DNA of 64,000 bases from Artemia franciscana (Eukaryota > Arthropoda > Branchiopoda > Anostraca > Artemiidae): assembly GCF_032884065.1 (NCBI RefSeq), contig NC_088880.1, forward strand, positions 36,820,827 to 36,884,826, in the 5' to 3' direction. The notes under the pieces were generated by a model that saw nothing but the letters and a program-made list of their open reading frames with translations, was not told the origin of the DNA and did not search any database. Within the stretch, counting starts at the first letter, position 1. Each line of letters starts with the position of its first letter. The translations under genes were made by a program, and so were the position numbers. This document shows, one piece after another, positions 1-15,200 of the stretch.

Positions 1-3000
1 CTACTATTGATATCTATTTATTGAATAGTGAAAAAGTCTTTTCTAAAATGACTCATAGAAATAGTAGATAGACTAGCTAGAATCAAACTTTCACTGTTCT
101 ATCTACTATTGATATCTATTTATTGAATAGTGAAAAAGTCTTTTCTAAAATGACGTCTTGCATATGACTCATAGAAATAGTAGATAGACTAGCTAGAATC
201 AAACTTTCACTGTTCTATCTACTATTGATATCTATTTATTGATAGTGAAAAAGTCTTTTCTAAAATGACGTCTTGCATATGACTCATAGAAATAGTAGAT
301 AGACTAGCTAGAATCAAACTTTCACTGTTCTATCTACTATTGATATCTATTTATTGAATAGTGAAAAAGTCTTTTCTAAAATGGACTCATAGAAATAGTA
401 GATAGACTAGCTAGAATCAAACTTTCACTGTTCTATCTACTATTGATATCTATTTATTGAATAGTGAAAAAGTCTTTTCTAAAATGACGTCTTGCATATG
501 ACTCATAGAAATAGTAGATAGACTAGCTAGAATCAAACTTTCATTGTTCTATCTACTATGATATCTATTTATTGAATAGTGAAAAAGTCTTTTCTAAAAT
601 GACGTCTTGCATATGATCATAGAAATAGTAGATAGACTAGCTAGAATCAAACTTTCACTGTTCTATCTACTATTGATATCTATTTATTGAATAGTGAAAA
701 AGTCTTTTCTAAAATGACGTCTTGCATATGACTCATAGAAATAGTAGATAGACTAGCTAGAATCAAACTTTCACTGTTCTATCTACTATTGATATCTATT
801 TATTGAATAGTGAAAAGTCTTTTCTAAATGACGTCTTGCATATGACTCATAGAAATAGTAGATAGACTAGCTAGAATCAAACTTTCACTGTTCTATCTAC
901 TATTGATATCTATTTATTGAATAGTGAAAAAAGTCTAGTCTAGTAGATAGACTAGCTAGAATCAAACTTTCACTGTTCTATCTACTATTGATATCTATTT
1001 ATTGAATAGTGAAAAAGTCTTTTCTAAAATGACGTCTTGCATATGACTCATAGAAATAGTAGATAGACTAGCTAGAATCAAACTTTCACTGTTCTATCTA
1101 CTATTGATATCTATTTATTGAATAGTGAAAAGTCTTTTCACTGTTCTATCTACTATTGATATCTATTTATTGAATAGTGAAAAAGTCTTTTCTAAAATGA
1201 CGTCTTGCATATGACTCATAGAAATAGTAGATAGACTAGCTAGAATCAAACTTTCACTGTTCTATCTACTATTGATATCTATTTATTGAATAGTGAAAAA
1301 GTCTTTTCTAAAATGACGTCTTGCATATGACTCATAGAAATAGTAGATAGACTAGCTAGAATCAAACTTTCACTGTTCTATCTACTATTGATATCTATTT
1401 ATTGAATAGTGAAAAAGTCTTTTCTAAAATGACGTCTTGCATATGACTCATAGAAATAGTAGATAGACTAGCTAGAATCAAACTTTCACTGTTCTATCTA
1501 CTATTGATATCTATTTATTGAATAGTGAAAAAGTCTTTTCTAAAATGACGTCTTGCATATGACTCATAGAAATAGTAGATAGACTAGCTAGAATCAAACT
1601 TTCACTGTTCTATCTACTATTGATATCTATTTATTGAATAGTGAAAAAGTCTTTTCTAAAATGACGTCTTGCATATGACTCATAGAAATAGTAGATAGAC
1701 TAGCTAGAATCAAACTTTCACTGTTCTATCTACTATTGATATCTATTTATTGAATAGTGAAAAAGTCTTTTCTAAAATGACGTCTTGCATATGACTCATA
1801 GAAATAGTAGATAGACTAGCTAGAATCAAACTTTCACTGTTCTATCTACTATTGATATCTATTTATTGAATAGTGAAAAAGTCTTTTCTAAAATGACGTC
1901 TTGCATATGACTCATAGAAATAGTAGATAGACTAGCTAGAATCAAACTTTCACTGTTCTATCTACTATTGATATCTATTTATTGAATAGTGAAAAAGTCT
2001 TTTCTAAAATGACGTCTTGCATATGACTCATGGAATAGTAGATGACTAGCTAGAATCAAACTTTCACTGTTCTATCTACTATTGATATCTATTTATTGAA
2101 TAGTGAAAAAGTCTTTTCTAAAATGACGTCTTGCATATGACTCATAGAAATAGTAGATAGACTAGCTAGAATCAAACTTTCACTGTTCTATCTACTATTG
2201 ATATCTATTTATTGAATAGTGAAAAAGTCTTTTCCTAAAATGACGTCTTGCATATGACTCATAGAAATAGTAGATAGACTAGCTAGAATCAAACTTTCAC
2301 TGTTCTATCTACTATTGATATCTATTTATTGAATAGTGAAAAAGTCTTTTCTAAAATGACGTCTTGCATATGACTCATAGAAATAGTAGATAGACTAGCT
2401 AGAATCAAACTTTCACTGTTCTATCTACTATTGATATCTATTTATTGAATAGTGAAAAGTCTTTTCTAAAATGACGTCTTGCATATGACTCATAGAAATA
2501 GTAGATAGACTAGCTAGAATCAAACTTTCACTGTTCTATCTACTATTGATATCTATTTATTGAATAGTGAATAAGTCTTTTCTAAAATGACGTCTTGCAT
2601 ATGACTCATAGAAATAGTAGATAGACTAGCTAGAATCAAACTTTCACAGTTCTATCTACTATTGATATCTATTTATTGAATAGTGAAAAAGTCTTTTCTA
2701 AAATGACGTCTTGCATATGACTCATAGAAATAGTAGATAGACTAGCTAGAATCAAACTTTCACTGTTCTATCTACTATTGATATCTATTTATTGAATAGT
2801 GAAAAAGTCTTTTCTAAATGACGTCTTGCATATGACTCATAGAAATAGTAGATAGACTAGCTAGAATCAAACTTTCACTGTTCTATCTACTATTGATATC
2901 TATTTATTGAATAGTGAAAAAGTCTTTTCTAAAATGACGTCTTGCATATGACTCATAGAAATAGTAGATAGACTAGCTAGAATCAAACTTTCACTGTTCT

Positions 3001-6000
3001 ATCTACTATTGATATCTATTTATTGAATAGTGAAAAAGTCTTTTCTAAAATGACGTCTTGCATATGACTCATAGAAATAGTAGATAGACTAGCTAGAATC
3101 AAACTTTCACTGTTCTATCTACTATTGATATCTATTTATTGAATAGTGAAAAAGTCTTTTCTAAAATGACGTCTTGCATATGACTCATAGAAATAGTAGA
3201 TAGACTAGCTAGAATCAAACTTTCACTGTTCTATCTACTATTGATATCTATTTATTGAATAGTGAAAAAGTCTTTTCTAAAATGACGTCTTGCATATGAC
3301 TCATAGAAATAGTAGATAGACTAGCTAGAATCAAACTTTCACTGTTCTATCTACTATTGATATCTATTTATTGAATAGTGAAAAAGTCTTTTCTAAAATG
3401 ACGTCTTGCATATGACTCATAGAAATAGTAGATAGACTAGCTAGAATCAAACTTTCACTGTTCTATCTACTATTGATATCTATTTATTGAATAGTGAAAA
3501 AGTCTTTTCTAAAATGACGTCTTGCATATGACTCATAGAAATAGTAGATAGACTAGCTAGAATCAAACTTTCACTGTTCTATCTACTATTGATATCTATT
3601 TATTGAATAGTGAAAAAGTCTTTTCTAAAATGACGTCTTGCATATGACTCATAGAAATAGTAGATAGACTAGCTAGAATCAAACTTTCACTGTTCTATCT
3701 ACTATTGATATCTATTTATTGAATAGTGAAAAAGTCTTTTCTAAAATGACGTCTTGCATATGACTCATAGAAATAGTAGATAGACTAGCTAGAATCAAAC
3801 TTTCACTGTTCTATCTACTATTGATATCTATTTATTGAATAGTGAAAAAGTCTTTTCTAAAATGACGTCTTGCATATGACTCATAGAAATAGTAGATAGA
3901 CTAGCTAGAATCAAACTTTCACTGTTCTATCTACTATTGATATCTATTTATTGAATAGTGAAAAAGTCTTTTCTAAAATGACGTCTTGCATATGACTCAT
4001 AGAAATAGTAGATAGACTAGCTAGAATCAAACTTTCACTGTTCTATCTACTATTGATATCTATTTATTGAATAGTGAAAAAGTCTTTTCTAAAATGACGT
4101 CTTGCATATGACTCATAGAAATAGTAGATAGACTAGCTAGAATCAAACTTTCACTGTTCTATCTACTATTGATATCTATTTATTGAATAGTGAAAAAGTC
4201 TTTTCTAAAATGACGTCTTGCATATGACTCATAGAAATAGTAGATAGACTAGCTAGAATCAAACTTTCACTGTTCTATCTACTATTGATATCTATTTATT
4301 GAATAGTGAAAAAGTCTTTTCTAAAATGACGTCTTGCATATGACTCATAGAAATAGTAGATAGACTAGCTAGAATCAAACTTTCACTGTTCTATCTACTA
4401 TTGATATCTATTTATTGAATAGTGAAAAAGTCTTTTCTAAAATGACGTCTTGCATATGACTCATAGAAATAGTAGATAGACTAGCTAGAATCAAACTTTC
4501 ACTGTTCTATCTACTATTGATATCTATTTATTGAATAGTGAAAAAGTCTTTTCTAAAATGACGTCTTGCATATGACTCATAGAAATAGTAGATAGACTAG
4601 CTAGAATCAAACTTTCACTGTTCTATCTACTATTGATATCTATTTATTGAATAGTGAAAAAGTCTTTTCTAAAATGACGTCTTGCATATGACTCATAGAA
4701 ATAGTAGATAGACTAGCTAGAATCAAACTTTCACTGTTCTATCTACTATTGATATCTATTTATTGAATAGTGAAAAAGTCTTTTCTAAAATGACGTCTTG
4801 CATATGACTCATAGAAATAGTAGATAGACTAGCTAGAATCAAACTTTCACTGTTCTATCTACTATTGATATCTATTTATTGAATAGTGAAAAAGTCTTTT
4901 CTAAAATGACGTCTTGCATATGACTCATAGAAATAGTAGATAGACTAGCTAGAATCAAACTTTCACTGTTCTATCTACTATTGATATCTATTTATTGAAT
5001 AGTGAAAAAGTCTTTTCTAAAATGACGTCTTGCATATGACTCATAGAAATAGTAGATAGACTAGCTAGAATCAAACTTTCACTGTTCTATCTACTATTGA
5101 TATCTATTTATTGAATAGTGAAAAAGTCTTTTCTAAAATGACGTCTTGCATATGACTCATAGAAATAGTAGATAGACTAGCTAGAATCAAACTTTCACTG
5201 TTCTATCTACTATTGATATCTATTTATTGAATAGTGAAAAAGTCTTTTCTAAAATGACGTCTTGCATATGACTCATAGAAATAGTAGATAGACTAGCTAG
5301 AATCAAACTTTCACTGTTCTATCTACTATTGATATCTATTTATTGAATAGTGAAAAAGTCTTTTCTAAAATGACGTCTTGCATATGACTCATAGAAATAG
5401 TAGATAGACTAGCTAGAATCAAACTTTCACTGTTCTATCTACTATTGATATCTATTTATTGAATAGTGAAAAAGTCTTTTCTAAAATGACGTCTTGCATA
5501 TGACTCATAGAAATAGTAGATAGACTAGCTAGAATCAAACTTTCACTGTTCTATCTACTATTGATATCTATTTATTGAATAGTGAAAAAGTCTTTTCTAA
5601 AATGACGTCTTGCATATGACTCATAGAAATAGTAGATAGACTAGCTAGAATCAAACTTTCACTGTTCTATCTACTATTGATATCTATTTATTGAATAGTG
5701 AAAAAGTCTTTTCTAAAATGACGTCTTGCATATGACTCATAGAAATAGTAGATAGACTAGCTAGAATCAAACTTTCACTGTTCTATCTACTATTGATATC
5801 TATTTATTGAATAGTGAAAAAGTCTTTTCTAAAATGACGTCTTGCATATGACTCATAGAAATAGTAGATAGACTAGCTAGAATCAAACTTTCACTGTTCT
5901 ATCTACTATTGATATCTATTTATTGAATAGTGAAAAAGTCTTTTCTAAAATGACGTCTTGCATATGACTCATAGAAATAGTAGATAGACTAGCTAGAATC

Positions 6001-7676
6001 AAACTTTCACTGTTCTATCTACTATTGATATCTATTTATTGAATAGTGAAAAAGTCTTTTCTAAAATGACGTCTTGCATATGACTCATAGAAATAGTAGA
6101 TAGACTAGCTAGAATCAAACTTTCACTGTTCTATCTACTATTGATATCTATTTATTGAATAGTGAAAAAGTCTTTTCTAAAATGACGTCTTGCATATGAC
6201 TCATAGAAATAGTAGATAGACTAGCTAGAATCAAACTTTCACTGTTCTATCTACTATTGATATCTATTTATTGAATAGTGAAAAAGTCTTTTCTAAAATG
6301 ACGTCTTGCATATGACTCATAGAAATAGTAGATAGACTAGCTAGAATCAAACTTTCACTGTTCTATCTACTATTGATATCTATTTATTGAATAGTGAAAA
6401 AGTCTTTTCTAAAATGACGTCTTGCATATGACTCATAGAAATAGTAGATAGACTAGCTAGAATCAAACTTTCACTGTTCTATCTACTATTGATATCTATT
6501 TATTGAATAGTGAAAAAGTCTTTTCTAAAATGACGTCTTGCATATGACTCATAGAAATAGTAGATAGACTAGCTAGAATCAAACTTTCACTGTTCTATCT
6601 ACTATTGATATCTATTTATTGAATAGTGAAAAAGTCTTTTCTAAAATGACGTCTTGCATATGACTCATAGAAATAGTAGATAGACTAGCTAGAATCAAAC
6701 TTTCACTGTTCTATCTACTATTGATATCTATTTATTGAATAGTGAAAAAGTCTTTTCTAAAATGACGTCTTGCATATGACTCATAGAAATAGTAGATAGA
6801 CTAGCTAGAATCAAACTTTCACTGTTCTATCTACTATTGATATCTATTTATTGAATAGTGAAAAAGTCTTTTCTAAAATGACGTCTTGCATATGACTCAT
6901 AGAAATAGTAGATAGACTAGCTAGAATCAAACTTTCACTGTTCTATCTACTATTGATATCTATTTATTGAATAGTGAAAAAGTCTTTTCTAAAATGACGT
7001 CTTGCATATGACTCATAGAAATAGTAGATAGACTAGCTAGAATCAAACTTTCACTGTTCTATCTACTATTGATATCTATTTATTGAATAGTGAAAAAGTC
7101 TTTTCTAAAATGACGTCTTGCATATGACTCATAGAAATAGTAGATAGACTAGCTAGAATCAAACTTTCACTGTTCTATCTACTATTGATATCTATTTATT
7201 GAATAGTGAAAAAGTCTTTTCTAAAATGACGTCTTGCATATGACTCATAGAAATAGTAGATAGACTAGCTAGAATCAAACTTTCACTGTTCTATCTACTA
7301 TTGATATCTATTTATTGAATAGTGAAAAAGTCTTTTCTAAAATGACGTCTTGCATATGACTCATAGAAATAGTAGATAGACTAGCTAGAATCAAACTTTC
7401 ACTGTTCTATCTACTATTGATATCTATTTATTGAATAGTGAAAAAGTCTTTTCTAAAATGACGTCTTGCATATGACTCATAGAAATAGTAGATAGACTAG
7501 CTAGAATCAAACTTTCACTGTTCTATCTACTATTGATATCTATTTATTGAATAGTGAAAAAGTCTTTTCTAAATACGTCTTGCATAAGACTCTAGAAATG
7601 TAGAAGACTAGCTAGATCAACTTTCACTGTCTATCTACTATTGATATCTATTATTAGAAAGTGAAAGTCTTTTCTA
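1..7676 (+). repeat. 116-bp AluI-type satellite, block 1 (forward)
   Basis: Tandem array of a 116-bp AT-rich monomer, measured directly from successive CTAGAATCAA motifs (for example 4021 and 4137). Each monomer has one AGCT (AluI), one GATATC, one GACGTC, the palindrome ATGACTCAT and a 12-bp inverted repeat (CTATCTACTATT / AATAGTAGATAG). Monomers from about 1150 to 7560 are almost identical. The first 1.1 kb has several short deletions (around 925-945 and 1130). The last 110 bases (7570-7676) are badly degraded, just before the array flips. Matches in size and AluI site the heterochromatic AluI family known from Artemia (recalled, not searched). No gene lies in it. Confidence 0.97.
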
Positions 7677-8440
7677 AAAGACTTATTTTCTAAGCTAAAT
7701 GACTCTTTTAGAAAAGACTTTTTCACTATTCAATAAATAGATATCAATAGTAGATAGAACAGTGAAAGTTTGATTCTAGCTAGTTTATCTACTATTTCTA
7801 TGAGTCATATGCAAGACGTCATTTTAGAAAAGACTTTTTCACTATTCAATAAATAGATATCAATAGTAGATAGAACAGTGAAAGTTTGATTCTAGCTAGT
7901 CTATCTACTATTTCTATGAGTCATATGCAAGACGTCATTTTAGAAAAGACTTTTTCACTATTCAATAAATAGATATCAATAGTAGATAAACAGTGAAAGT
8001 TTGATTCTAGCTAGTCTATCTACTATTTCTATGAGTCATATGCAAGACGTCATTTTAGAAAAGACTTTTTCACTATTCAATAAATAGATATCAATAGTAG
8101 ATAGAACAGTGAAAGTTTGATTCTAGCTAGTCTATCTACTATTTCTATGAGTCATATGCAAGACGTCATTTTAGAAAAGACTTTTTCACTATTCAATAAA
8201 TAGATATCAATAGTAGATAGAACAGTGAAAGTTTGATTCTAGCTAGTCTATCTACTATTTCTATGAGTCATATGCAAGACGTCATTTTAGAAAAGACTTT
8301 TTCACTATTCAATAAATAGATATCAATAGTAGATAGAACAGTGAAAGTTTGATTCTAGCTAGTCTATCTACTATTTCTATGAGTCATATGCAAGACGTCA
8401 TTTTAGAAAAGACTTTTTCACTATTCAATAAATAGATATC
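7677..8440 (-). repeat. 116-bp satellite, block 2 (inverted)
   Basis: Same monomer as block 1 but reverse-complemented; about 6 copies. It is entered through an irregular 30-40 base stretch (7677-7712) where AAAAGACTT-type sequence is read out in both directions. It is left at 8441 through the 12-bp motif AATAGTAGATAG, which belongs to both orientations of the monomer. Confidence 0.95.
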
Positions 8441-9261
8441 AATAGTAGATAGACTAGCTAGAATCAAACTTTCACTGTTCTATCTACTATTGATATCTAT
8501 TTATTGAATAGTGAAAAAGTCTTTTCTAAAATGACGTCTTGCATATGACTCATAGAAATAGTAGATAGACTAGCTAGAATCAAACTTTCACTGTTCTATC
8601 TACTATTGATATCTATTTATTGAATAGTGAAAAAGTCTTTTCTAAAATGACTTTCTTGCATATGACTAAATAGAAATAGTAGATAGACTAGCTAGAATCA
8701 AACTTTCACTGTTCTATCTACTATTGATATCTATTGAATAGTGAAAAAGTCTTTTCTAAAATGACGTCTTGCATATGACTCATAGAAATAGTAGATAGAC
8801 TAGCTAGAATCAAACTTTCACTGTTCTATCTACTATTGATATCTATTTATTGAATAGTGAAAAAGTCTTTTCTAAAATGACGTCTTGCATATGACTCATA
8901 GAAATAGTAGATAGACTAGCTAGAATCAAACTTTCTCTGTTCTATCTACTATTGATATCTATTTATTGAATAGTGAAAAAGTCTTTTCTAAAATGACGTC
9001 TTGCATATGACTCATAGAAATAGTAGATAGAACTAGTGAAAGTTTGATTCACTGTTCTATCTACTATTGATATCTATTTATTGAATAGTGAAAAAGTCTT
9101 TTCTAAAATGACGTCTTGCATATGACTCATAGAAATAGTAGATAGACTAGCTAGAATCAAACTTTCACTGTTCTATCTACTATTGATATCTATTTATTGA
9201 ATAGTGAAAAAGTCTTTTCTAAAATGACGTCTTGCATATGACTCATAGAAATAGTAGATAG
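8441..9261 (+). repeat. 116-bp satellite, block 3 (forward)
   Basis: About 7 forward monomers between two inverted blocks. Contains a micro-inversion at about 9031-9050, where the CTAGAATCAAACTTTCACT part of one monomer is replaced by its reverse complement. Ends at 9250-9261 in the same 12-bp AATAGTAGATAG motif by which it began. Confidence 0.95.
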
Positions 9262-12200
9262 AACAGTGAAAGTTTGATTCTAGCTAGTCTATCTACTATT
9301 TCTATGAGTCATATGCAAGACGTCATTTTAGAAAAGACTTTTTCACTATTCAATAAATAGATATCAATAGTAGATAGAACAGTGAAAGTTTGATTCTAGC
9401 TAGTCTATCTACTATTTCTATGAGTCATATGCAAGACGTCATTTTAGAAAAGACTTTTTCACTATTCAATAAATAGATATCAATAGTAGATAGAACAGTG
9501 AAAGTTTGATTCTAGCTAGTCTATCTACTATTTCTATGAGTCATATGCAAGACGTCATTTTAGAAAAGACTTTTTCACTATTCAATAAATAGATATCAAT
9601 AGTAGATAGAACAGTGAAAGTTTGATTCTAGCTAGTCTATCTACTATTTCTATGAGTCATATGCAAGACGTCATTTTAGAAAAGACTTTTTCACTATTCA
9701 ATAAATAGATATCAATAGTAGATAGAACAGTGAAAGTTTGATTCTAGCTAGTCTATCTACTATTTCTATGAGTCATATGCAAGAGTCATTTTAGAAAAGA
9801 CTTTTTCACTATTCAATAAATAGATATCAATAGTAGATAGAACAGTGAGAAGTTTGATTCTAGCTAGTCTATCTACTATTTCTATGAGTCATATGCAAGA
9901 CGTCATTTTAGAAAAGACTTTTTCACTATTCAATAAATAGATATCAATAGTAGATAGAACAGTGAAAGTTTGATTCTAGCTAGTCTATCTACTATTTCTA
10001 TGAGTCATATGCAAGACGTCATTTTAGAAAAGACTTTTTCACTATTCAATAAATAGATATCAATAGTAGATAGAACAGTGAAAGTTTGATTCTAGCTAGT
10101 CTATCTACTATTTCTATGAGTCATATGCAAGAGTCATTTTAGAAAAGACTTTTTCATAGATATCAATAGTAGATAGAACAGTGAAAGTTTGATTCTAGCT
10201 AGTCTATCTACTATTTCTATGAGTCATATGCAAGACGTCATTTTAGAAAAGACTTTTTCACTATTCAATAAATAGATATCAATAGTAGATAGAACAGTGA
10301 AAGTTTGATTCTAGCTAGTCTATCTACTATTTCTATGAGTCATATGCAAGACGTCATTTTAGAAAAGACTTTTTCACTATTCAATAAATAGATATCAATA
10401 GTAGATAGAACAGTGAAAGTTTGATTCTAGCTAGTCTATCTACTATTTCTATGAGTCATATGCAAGACGTCATTTTAGAAAAGACTTTTTCACTATTCAA
10501 TAAATAGATATCAATAGTAGATAGAACAGTGAAAGTTTGATTCTAGCTAGTCTATCTACTATTTCTATGAGTCATATGCAAGACGTCATTTTAGAAAAGA
10601 CTTTTTCACTATTCAATAAATAGATATCAATAGTAGATAAACAGTGAAAGTTTGATTCTAGCTAGTCTATCTACTATTCTATGAGTCATATGCAAGACGT
10701 CATTTTAGAAAAGACTTTTTCACTATTCAATAAATAGATATCAATAGTAGATAGAACAGTGAAAGTTTGATTCTAGCTAGTCTATCTACTATTTCTATGA
10801 GTCATATGCAAGGACGTCATTTTAGAAAAGACTTTTTCACTATTCAATAAATAGATATCAATAGTAGATAGAACAGTGAAAGTTTGATTCTAGCTAGTCT
10901 ATCTACTATTTCTATGAGTCATATGCAAGACGTCATTTTAGAAAAGACTTTTTCACTATTCAATAAATAGATATCAATAGTAGATAGAACAGTGAAAGTT
11001 TGATTCTAGCTAGTCTATCTACTATTTCTATGAGTCATATGCAAGACGTCATTTTAGAAAAGACTTTTTCACTATTCAATAAATAGATATCAATAGTAGA
11101 TAGAACAGTGAAAGTTTGATTCTAGCTAGTCTATCTACTATTTCTATGAGTCATATGCAAGACGTCATTTTAGAAAAGACTTTTTCACTATTCAATAAAT
11201 AGATATCAATAGTAGATAGAACAGTGAAAGTTTGATTCTAGCTAGTCTATCTACTATTTCTATGAGTCATATGCAAGACGTCATTTTAGAAAGACTTTTT
11301 CACTATTCAATAAATAGATATCAATAGTAGATAGAACAGTGAAAGTTTGATTCTAGCTAGTCTATCTACTATTTCTATGAGTCATATGCAAGACGTCATT
11401 TTAGAAAAGACTTTTTCACTATTCAATAAATAGATATCAATAGTAGATAGAACAGTGAAAGTTTGATTCTAGCTAGTCTATCTACTATTTCTATGAGTCA
11501 TATGCAAGACGTCATTTTAGAAAAGACTTTTTCACTATTCAATAAATAGATATCAATAGTAGATAGAACAGTGAAAGTTTGATTCTAGCTAGTCTATCTA
11601 CTATTTCTATGAGTCATATGCAAGACGTCATTTTAGAAAAGACTTTTTCACTATTCAATAAATAGATATCAATAGTAGATAGAACAGTGAAAGTTTGATT
11701 CTAGCTAGTCTATCTACTATTTCTATGAGTCATATGCAAGACGTCATTTTAGAAAAGACTTTTTCACTATTCAATAAATAGATATCAATAGTAGATAGAA
11801 CAGTGAAAGTTTGATTCTAGCTAGTCTATCTACTATTTCTATGAGTCATATGCAAGACGTCATTTTAGAAAAGACTTTTTCACTATTCAATAAATAGATA
11901 TCAATAGTAGATAGAACAGTGAAAGTTTGATTCTAGCTAGTCTATCTACTATTTCTATGAGTCATATGCAAGACGTCATTTTAGAAAAGACTTTTTCACT
12001 ATTCAATAAATAGATATCAATAGTAGATAGAACAGTGAAAGTTTGATTCTAGCTAGTCTATCTATTTCTATGAGTCATATGCAAGACGTCATTTTAGAAA
12101 AGACTTTTTCACTATTCAATAAATAGATATCAATAGTAGATAGAACAGTGAAAGTTTGATTCTAGCTAGTCTATCTACTATTTCTATGAGTCATATGCAA

Positions 12201-15200
12201 GACGTCATTTTAGAAAAGACTTTTTCACTATTCAATAAATAGATATCAATAGTAGATAGAACAGTGAAAGTTTGATTCTAGCTAGTCTATCTACTATTTC
12301 TATGAGTCATATGCAAGACGTCATTTTAGAAAAGACTTTTTCACTATTCAATAAATAGATATCAATAGTAGATAGAACAGTGAAAGTTTGATTCTAGCTA
12401 GTCTATCTACTATTTCTATGAGTCATATGCAAGACGTCATTTTAGAAAAGACTTTTTCACTATTCAATAAATAGATATCAATAGTAGATAGAACAGTGAA
12501 AGTTTGATTCTAGCTAGTCTATCTACTATTTCTATGAGTCATATGCAAGACGTCATTTTAGAAAAGACTTTTTCACTATTCAATAAATAGATATCAATAG
12601 TAGATAGAACAGTGAAAGTTTGATTCTAGCTAGTCTATCTACTATTTCTATGAGTCATATGCAAGACGTCATTTTAGAAAAGACTTTTTCACTATTCAAT
12701 AAATAGATATCAATAGTAGATAGAACAGTGAAAGTTTGATTCTAGCTAGTCTATCTACTATTTCTATGAGTCATATGCAAGACGTCATTTTAGAAAAGAC
12801 TTTTTCACTATTCAATAAATAGATATCAATAGTAGATAGAACAGTGAAAGTTTGATTCTAGCTAGTCTATCTACTATTTCTATGAGTCATATGCAAGACG
12901 TCATTTTAGAAAAGACTTTTTCACTATTCAATAAATAGATATCAATAGTAGATAGAACAGTGAAAGTTTGATTCTAGCTAGTCTATCTACTATTTCTATG
13001 AGTCATATGCAAGACGTCATTTTAGAAAAGACTTTTTCACTATTCAATAAATAGATATCAATAGTAGATAGAACAGTGAAAGTTTGATTCTAGCTAGTCT
13101 ATCTACTATTTCTATGAGTCATATGCAAGACGTCATTTTAGAAAAGACTTTTTCACTATTCAATAAATAGATATCAATAGTAGATAGAACAGTGAAAGTT
13201 TGATTCTAGCTAGTCTATCTACTATTTCTATGAGTCATATGCAAGACGTCATTTTAGAAAAGACTTTTTCACTATTCAATAAATAGATATCAATAGTAGA
13301 TAGAACAGTGAAAGTTTGATTCTAGCTAGTCTATCTACTATTTCTATGAGTCATATGCAAGACGTCATTTTAGAAAAGACTTTTTCACTATTCAATAAAT
13401 AGATATCAATAGTAGATAGACAGTGAAAGTTTGATTCTAGCTAGTCTATCTACTATTTCTATGAGTCATATGCAAGACGTCATTTTAGAAAAGACTTTTT
13501 CACTATTCAATAAATAGATATCAATAGTAGATAGAACAGTGAAAGTTTGATTCTAGCTAGTCTATCTACTATTTCTATGAGTCATATGCAAGACGTCATT
13601 TTAGAAAAGACTTTTTCACTATTCAATAAATAGATATCAATAGTAGATAGAACAGTGAAAGTTTGATTCTAGCTAGTCTATCTACTATTTCTATGAGTCA
13701 TATGCAAGACGTCATTTTAGAAAAGACTTTTTCACTATTCAATAAATAGATATCAATAGTAGATAGAACAGTGAAAGTTTGATTCTAGCTAGTCTATCTA
13801 CTATTTCTATGAGTCATATGCAAGACGTCATTTTAGAAAAGACTTTTTCACTATTCAATAAATAGATATCAATAGTAGATAGAACAGTGAAAGTTTGATT
13901 CTAGCTAGTCTATCTACTATTTCTATGAGTCATATGCAAGACGTCATTTTAGAAAAGACTTTTTCACTATTCAATAAATAGATATCAATAGTAGATAGAA
14001 CAGTGAAAGTTTGATTCTAGCTAGTCTATCTACTATTTCTATGAGTCATATGCAAGAGTCATTTTAGAAAAGACTTTTTCACTATTCAATAAATAGATAT
14101 CAATAGTAGATAGAACAGTGAAAGTTTGATTCTAGCTAGTCTATCTACTATTTCTATGAGTCATATGCAAGACGTCATTTTAGAAAAGACTTTTTCACTA
14201 TTCAATAAATAGATATCAATAGTAGATAGAACAGTGAAAGTTTGATTCTAGCTAGTCTATCTACTATTTCTATGAGTCATATGCAAGACGTCATTTTAGA
14301 AAAGACTTTTTCACTATTCAATAAATAGATATCAATAGTAGATAGAACAGTGAAAGTTTGATTCTAGCTAGTCTATCTACTATTTCTATGAGTCATATGC
14401 AAGACGTCATTTTAGAAAAGACTTTTTCACTATTCAATAAATAGATATCAATAGTAGATAGAACAGTGAAAGTTTGATTCTAGCTAGTCTATCTACTATT
14501 TCTATGAGTCATATGCAAGACGTCATTTTAGAAAAGACTTTTTCACTATTCAATAAATAGATATCAATAGTAGATAGAACAGTGAAAGTTTGATTCTAGC
14601 TAGTCTATCTACTATTTCTATGAGTCATATGCAAGACGTCATTTTAGAAAAGACTTTTTCACTATTCAATAAATAGATATCAATAGTAGATAGAACAGTG
14701 AAAGTTTGATTCTAGCTAGTCTATCTACTATTTCTATGAGTCATATGCAAGACGTCATTTTAGAAAAGACTTTTTCACTATTCAATAAATAGATATCAAT
14801 AGTAGATAGAACAGTGAAAGTTTGATTCTAGCTAGTCTATCTACTATTTCTATGAGTCATATGCAAGACGTCATTTTAGAAAAGACTTTTTCACTATTCA
14901 ATAAATAGATATCAATAGTAGATAGAACAGTGAAAGTTTGATTCTAGCTAGTCTATCTACTATTTCTATGAGTCATATGCAAGACGTCATTTTAGAAAAG
15001 ACTTTTTCACTATTCAATAAATAGATATCAATAGTAGATAGAACAGTGAAAGTTTGATTCTAGCTAGTCTATCTACTATTTCTATGAGTCATATGCAAGA
15101 CGTCATTTTAGAAAAGACTTTTTCACTATTCAATAAATAGATATCAATAGTAGATAGAACAGTGAAAGTTTGATTCTAGCTAGTCTATCTACTATTTCTA

